A stretch of DNA of 64,000 nt. It comes from Carya illinoinensis (taxonomy: Eukaryota > Streptophyta > Magnoliopsida > Fagales > Juglandaceae). Shown piece by piece: positions 57,932 through 64,000 of this stretch. Under the pieces are notes generated by a model. That model had not been told where the DNA came from. It made no database searches and was given only the letters and a program-made list of their open reading frames with translations. A program made the position numbers and the translations under genes. Position 1 is the stretch's first letter; every line of letters begins with the position of its first letter. The stretch lies in NCBI RefSeq assembly GCF_018687715.1, contig NC_056752.1, positions 44,662,501 through 44,726,500 on the forward strand. The letters are read 5' to 3'.

Positions 57932-60900
57932 TCATGATGCAAGTTTCTTTTCGCTAGTCTTGCCCCGGAAGGGTGATAACAAGGAGAACGAGCGAGAAGC
58001 TGCAGGCAGACAAATTAAATCCTCAATATCACATCCAGCCGGCAGGGGAAGAGCCAGAATTAAAGCAAGAAGTGGAGTTTGGCAAGTACATTGCATCATA
58101 AACAGCACTTACCCTTTTGAGGAGTAGACCCAGCTGTGGGCGTTTCGTCTTGAGAGATCAAATTCTTCAATGTATGTACTAATGACATCAACAAAAATAA
58201 AAATGGTGGTTACCACTCGTGCAGCAAGACAATATCTTATTATTAAGCTCCCATTTGAGAACTTACATCACCGAAAAATTTGATCTTCAAGCATTTGAAT
58301 AAGAAAACTTCGTATACTTAAGGCTACATTTGGATGTTCAGATTGTATACTTAAAACAATCTGATTTCTTTGTATATTTCCTGTGTACTTGGAGTGCATC
58401 TTTTGCAACTGTGAAGGAAGTCTTTGTTTTTGTTTTTGTTTTTTGTTTTTTTAACAGAAGGAAGTCTTTAGTTGTAAAAATATAGTAAAAGAATCTGAAT
58501 TACTTGAAAGGGAAATAGGGAAGGTCAGACTGCTTATAATCAAGTGAAAAATGAATGAAAATATATGCACTAACCTCTAACAAAACAAGCACTTCTGATT
58601 GAAAATTAAAATTTTCTTATAAAAAAATGGAAATGTAGTCAATGTAGGAATATAGAACATTTAATGTTTCAGAACATAGATCATGGAAGAGAGTTTCATA
58701 AATTCAACACAATCAACATAGACAAAAAATTTTAACAGGGTTTTTATATCTAAAAAGTAGTGAAGTAAAATAAAATCTTAACACTTCTTTGTGGTGGTGT
58801 GATAAAAAAAGCCAAGACTCGATTTCTCACTCTCATACAGTCATACAAATCTTTAGAACATCACACATACAAGCACAAACAAAAACCTTACCATTGTTGA
58901 ATGGTATAATTCTTTTCATTATATAATCATTGGCACAAATGGGATTCTAATGTCACTGTTTTTGAAACTTACGTGTGAGCATAATCTGTTAGCCATAGTC
59001 AGTAGACTTCAAATGTACGTCAATCATGCATTTCTAAATTGCTCAACAGAGTGTAAGAAGGTGTACTGGCATTACCTTCACTAGTAGAAACAGAGTTTGT
59101 CCCAGCATCATCTGCCTCAGATGATGCTGGGCTATGATTCTTTCTTCCAAACTTCAACAGCCGTCTAAGCCCTTTAGGTGAGTCCTTTACTTGAGGTTTC
59201 TCCAATGATTCTGGAATCTTTTCCAGTCTCAAGTTTCTAGACTCAGATATAAGTGCTGTAACAGACTCTGTGCCTGTTGTCACAATCTCCAAGCTTGGTG
59301 GAGTTCTGCCATACTCAGAATTCCCAGTACATCGATCTTCCAAAGAAGAAACCTGAGCATAGGGGGCTAGATATGGTTTTTCAGCAATACTGGTGCTTAA
59401 AAACTGTGGAGGTTCTTTGTCTGCATTTTTTGTCGTGACCTAACCTCAGATGATGTTAAAAAAGAAGCAAAAGAGAGAAAATCAGACTACTGTGAAAAAC
59501 TCTTACCTTTGCCAAAGAAATTAAATAATTAAAATGTATCCCAAATCAGAGATATTTTAATTATTATTCGTGTTGAAGTGAAAGAAAGAAAATACAAATA
59601 ACTTCAAAAATATAATAGAGAGCATGGGACCGAGACTGCCATTATTACAACTAGGACAATTAATCAACAATAAGGCAACGTGCTTATCAAGTGTAACCAT
59701 AGATGATAGAACAAAATTTTCACCAAGCTCTGCTAGAAGTAGCTAACCACTTTTCTTAACATACATAAAGATACATATCATATAAATACAATAAACCATT
59801 TAACTGGCAAGGTAACAACATCGAGGATTGCTGGTGTAAGAAATTACCTGAAACTACTTGTTACTTCTATTATTTGGAAATATTACATTGTAGAAAGTAC
59901 AGCAATAATATCAAGATATGATGAACCAGCACTGAGTTGGTGAATCACACATCGTAACTAGTTATATCCTCTAGCAAGGAGTGCAACAATCAAGAGAATA
60001 TAATTTAAGCTTACTTCTTAAAGAATCTTGATGCATGTTATATTCATCAAAGTTCTAAGGCAACAAAATATATATATACTTTTTTATTTTGGGGAACCTT
60101 TCCAAGGCAGGGCCCTTTTGACCCACCCATGCAGAATAAACCCCGGTCCCGTGCACCGCACCCTCGGAATTTTCCCTATACGGAACTGGTTAAATCACTG
60201 GCTTTTCACCCAGGAGTGTGGCCCCAAAAGATTGTTTGCACCCATGAGGTGTTGAACCTTGGACCTTGAAGGGAGTGAGACCCCAAGACTAAGGCCTTCA
60301 CCACTTAAACCCATAAAAATATATATATCTATGAGAAAAAAACCAAAGACAGTTACCCATGATCAAAGCCCTTTCATTTGACCAATCCTACCTCAAAAGA
60401 AGTGTGTTGCTCTTGGGATTGGTGTTCCAAAGATTCTCCATCAATTTTATCCATCTTACGTGATGAAGCTGGAGCAAGTATAACAGCATAATCAGACACC
60501 AACTCAACTTTCTTCCCTATCTTAAAGTTATCATACTGTCCATTTTGTGCCCCCAAATTTCCTTCCTTTGCATGTGCAGTTGGAACAGACGGCTTCTCAC
60601 ATTCTAGCATCAGAACGGTCTTTTCAATTACTGGGTTGTCATCTCCGTCACTATGATGAAAATTATTTTCATGATTCCTTTTCACTTCAGCACCTTCAGA
60701 AGTTGTAGAAGACTTATTTCCATTAACCTTCTGTGCCGTATCTTTAGCTCCTGATTTGCTCTGGGCAACATCAGGTCCTTTGGATGTCCTAATTTTCAGT
60801 TCTGGAAGGGTTGCAGCTTTGCTCCTATCATGGTTCATAATTGCAGATATTTTCTTACTCTCAGGCGCAACGGATATCTTTGCCTTTGATACTGATTCAG

Positions 60901-63900
60901 CACTTCGTGACTTCACTGAAGTTGCCTTTGATACTGATTCAGCACTTTGTGACTTCACTGAAGTACCATGATGGCTGCTACCCATTTTAGGTTCAGATAA
61001 TCTTCTAATCCGTGACATGGATGCCTTAGAATCAGCTATAACACTGCTGTTCTCTTTCTTTGGTTCAGGCAGAGGAGACACAGTGTGGCTTAACCTGTTT
61101 CCAACCGAGTGACTTCCACTACTCAATCTGCTGGGTTTAGAGGCTTCCTGAGAATCACTGGCTACGAGGGCAGTTCTGATGGAGGACTTTTTTAGAGGCG
61201 ACGATGATCCTGGTTCTGAGTCACTAAACTTTGATCCTTTTTGAGAGCTTGGGGAAAGTTTTGTTGGCAATTGTTTCCTGGCTGCTTGTGACGTAAGTGG
61301 TGACTTAGCTGGGATGGAACTCCCTCTTGCAGCAATTCTCTTTTGTCTCTCTATCTTTAAAGCTTCCAATCGTTTTAACTCTTCATCTTCCTGAGAAAAC
61401 AGACAATGAAAAAACAAAACATATGTTCAATAAGCAAGCGAGGTGAGCTGGAAAAAGTCTTCACCAGAATGAAAATATAACATAGCTAATGAACAAGTAT
61501 ACAAAACTGAATCATGAGGTGTAACTATGTGTTCTCTTGTATGCATCCGGTGTACTCAGGCTTTGCATAGTCTTCTATTAACAAAAGGTTTACTCATAAA
61601 ACCAGTACACAAAACTGAATGGATAGGTTGTAGCCTAGATCACTGGCCACTAATAATGCTACTTTTTTACTTGAAGATAAGATAAGCAACCCCCCCCCCC
61701 CCCCCCTTGCTCGCCCCGGCTCCCGGTTGCCACTTTCCCGCAAAATTTTACCCAAAAGTAGAATGAAAAACAAACCTTCTCTTTCTTCATTTTCTGAAGA
61801 TCAGCTTTGAAGGTTCTTAGCCTCTCTGCACGTGCTCGTGCTTCTTCCAAAGGACTTGACTTTGAAGGTTTTCCTTTCCTTATTGGTCCCACAGTCTTCT
61901 TTTTATCTAAATTATCTGGCACAAGTCTTGACTTACGGTCATTGCTTAACCTTTTAGACCCTTGCTTGACATCCACCTCCATATTTTTTTTATCTAGAGA
62001 AGCACCATCTTGAACACGAATCTGCATTTCATAATCTAAAGCAAGGTCATAACCAGTTGACTCCTTTTCTATTCCACGTTCAGGCATCAAACTCAATTCA
62101 TCTGGCTCATGATTGACTTGGCTCCCAACTCTATTAGATGAGTTCTCTGACAACTGAGATGCCAATGGGAATTCAGAATCCATGTCAATAGCATTTCTGA
62201 CATTGTTTCCAACTTGATCTAGTGAATTTTCCCTTAGTGCAACAATGTAAGAATCATCATCCATATCATGTGATGATCTTCTGTCCAAGTTATTGGCTAC
62301 ACGATCAAATCCATTTACAAGTACATCCGAGGGCAAATTTGTATAGCCAGACTGGCCTCCTTGCCTGTGTACCATAAAATCATCACTGCCACCCCTCCTA
62401 TATCCACCTCGTCTTCCATCTATTTCTGCAGACTGTATATCCATATGCCTTCTACCATCACCAGATCGACCGTCTCTTCTAGCGCTCAACAATTCATCAT
62501 TTGATGCCTTGGACTTGTAGGTCATGTTTCCACTAAATTTATGCATGTCCATCACATTATCTTCTTGTGTTTCACCCTTTTCTTGCCCACTAAAAACTAA
62601 AGGATCATCACCTACAGTATTTTGTCTCCTTTTCATTTGAACCTCCTTTTCCATCGCAAGCATGCCTTGGTCAACTGCACGTTTGTCCTCATCAGCATCT
62701 CTCAGTAAATAATTTTGAAATGCTTGCCAATGTCCACCATCTATGTCCTTACCATGGGTCATTTCTTCTTTGTCAGATGAATTCCATTTATCCATGGATT
62801 TTGCATGGCTTCCTTTTCTCTTGGAAGATCTCTGGGAGTCCATATGCCTCGTCTCCAGAGTACTAGCCTGTAAATCTCCACCTTCATCAGTTTCAGAGTC
62901 AGAAGCTGATTGTGATTCACTACCAGAGGAGTTCTGCCTCTTTGAAGTGATGTAATTAATGTTCCGGATGACAACCATGCCTGATTGTTTTTTACCTGAT
63001 CGGCTAGCCTTCTTCCGTGAATCTCGAGTTTGTAAAGCTTCCTTGTCCAACTCTACTTCATCTTGTGATGCTGTTTTTAAAGCATCCGTCTCCCAAGTTT
63101 CTATTTCAGCATTGCTATTCCTACTATCCATAGAATGCCTCCTGTGTCCCATTCTTGGATCAGTATTAAGTCTAGGGTCCGACACTGATGGATACGGTGG
63201 CTGAAAAAAGGGGCCATTTCCTGGATAATTCTGATAATATGGCATGCCTTGCATGGGATACGCTTGATAGAGTGGGGGAGCACCAGGAGGAGAATGAACA
63301 GGCCAGGGAGGGAACATATGAGGAGGAAACTGCCCCTGAAAGTATTCTTGATGCCCTGATGGTGTTTTGTGATCCACAGGAGGCTTGTCATCTGGGAAAA
63401 CAAGGAGAAAAGTTTTCTAACTGAAAATTATAAACATATTCATACATAAAACACCACATTTAGGGTTAGTTGAGGAATAATATTGAAAAGAATCCATGCA
63501 ATCAGTAAGCACCTTTAAGGCCCTAACAATTGTACATAGTCCAATTGTCTTGAGGTACTATGTGGACACCTCATGGTTTTGACACCAATACCAGAGCCAG
63601 ACTTACTTATTTTTTACCCTTTTCAAGATTTTCTGGGATGCTGCCAGAAAATAGAAATTGCCCCTTGAATCATTTTTTTTTTTTTTTTTGATACAGAAAG
63701 CTCTGAAGCTATAAGCCCAGAACGTAGCCAAAATAAGGGTTCGCTGTTTAATTTAATTAGTTAGTTAGACAAACACTGTTTACTTTGAAAAGTCCTACAT
63801 AAAGTTTTGGGGCCATTATTCTAACCTGTGCATGTCACTTGAAACTCTCTTTTCCAAACAATGAAATATGATTAGACCATAAGTAATAGTTATGAAATAA

Positions 63901-64000
63901 ATGATTGAGCGGTCCCTTCTGTATTTGCAAGTCAAACTTCATCATGCAAACACATTCATCCATCCAATGAAATACCACTGAAACCTTTCTCTATTTTCAG
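57932..64000 (-). CDS. CIP7: COP1-interacting protein 7-like, 3' part (5' end beyond window)
   Basis: Five minus-strand exons are seen: 61776-63391, 60392-61390, 59076-59439, 58113-58178 and 57932-57999. They join with matching phases for about 1036 residues up to the stop at 57932. The N-terminal exons must lie above 64000. The sequence is hydrophilic and disordered. It begins with a Pro-rich stretch (FPPHMFPPWPVHS), has a central SGKKQSGMVVIRNINYITSK, then a charged coiled coil (QKMKKEKEDEELKRLEALK), then KGLRRLLKFGRKN, and ends FSLLSPFRGKTSEKKLAS. These match CIP7 and its relatives from memory. CIP7 is a nuclear protein that binds the COP1 ubiquitin ligase and promotes light-induced gene expression. 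A 42-base in-frame tandem duplication lies in the second exon listed. An Au-type SINE sits in the intron at 59440-60391. No damage is seen in the visible part. Confidence 0.88.
60080..60315 (-). mobile_element. Au-type SINE in a CIP7-like intron
   Basis: On the minus strand the tRNA-like head has a Pol III B box, GGTTCAACACC (about 60252-60262), after 'ggccttagtcttggggtct'. The body has 'ggtgaaaagccagtgattta' and 'gggtgcggtgcacgggac', and the 3' part 'gggccctgccttggaaagg' as in Au SINEs of flowering plants. AT-rich flanks of the same sequence (aaaatatatatat at about 60066 and 60317) look like the target duplication. Members are non-autonomous and depend on LINE reverse transcriptase. Confidence 0.8.
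60881..60964 (-). repeat. 42-bp in-frame tandem duplication in the CIP7-like exon
   Basis: Units 60881-60922 and 60923-60964 differ at one base. They add 14 residues, doubling a KSxSAESVSKA-type segment in the disordered region. The reading frame is kept. Confidence 0.9.
61690..61706. repeat. Run of 17 C in a CIP7-like intron
   Basis: A C17 homopolymer followed by C-rich DNA (to about 61740) in the intron 61391-61775, which is unusual in this AT-rich window. Its length may vary or be a sequencing error. Confidence 0.8.

Overview
The window is nuclear DNA from a flowering plant, most likely a woody dicot. The evidence is short GT-AG introns, a plastid fibrillin, a ROP-interactive CRIB protein, a COP1-interacting protein, a plant KIN-10 kinesin, FAR1/MULE sequence, Ty1/copia and L1-type elements, an Au-like SINE and many AT-rich MITEs. 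The repeat style would fit Fagales (walnut, pecan or oak relatives), but that is inference only.

Layout. 1-9.2 kb: two intact + strand genes, a plastid fibrillin (PAP6/FBN4 type, 1535-3440) and a KIN-10C-type kinesin (5310-9164). 9.2-20.5 kb: accessory DNA with a small GRF-zinc-finger/membrane-anchor gene (10984-11515), a decayed FAR1-related (MULE-derived) gene on the minus strand (13291-15976), and a composite block (17.3-19.2 kb). That block is built from pieces of two genes in this window, the RIC gene 3' end and the kinesin 3' end, plus an unidentified coding fragment. 20.5-27.9 kb: a gene for a protein of five tandem ubiquitin-like domains. Its first intron carries a complete antisense Ty1/copia element with identical LTRs, a GTCCT target duplication and an uninterrupted 1430-codon polyprotein, so the insertion is very recent.

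28-31 kb: a four-exon RIC (ROP effector) gene on the minus strand. 32-35 kb: a degraded 5'-truncated LINE on the minus strand. 35.9-40.9 kb: two intact minus-strand genes, a glycolipid transfer protein (GLTP1 type) and a dCTP pyrophosphatase. 43.5-44.9 kb: ribosomal protein eL14, with telo-box and site II promoter motifs. 46.6-52.1 kb: a full-length but frameshifted L1-type LINE with poly(A) tail and target-site duplication. 54.6-57.2 kb: a PP2C-like gene whose metal-binding motifs are eroded, so probably a pseudophosphatase. 57.9-64 kb: the 3' part of a CIP7-like gene on the minus strand, its 5' end beyond the window, with an Au-type SINE in one intron.

The genes do not form a pathway. They are unrelated single-copy housekeeping or signalling genes separated by transposon-rich DNA. 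The most unusual parts are the composite gene-fragment block at 17.3-19.2 kb and the copia-bearing tandem ubiquitin-like gene. All exon boundaries were read by eye from splice signals, reading-frame continuity and family resemblance; no search was run.
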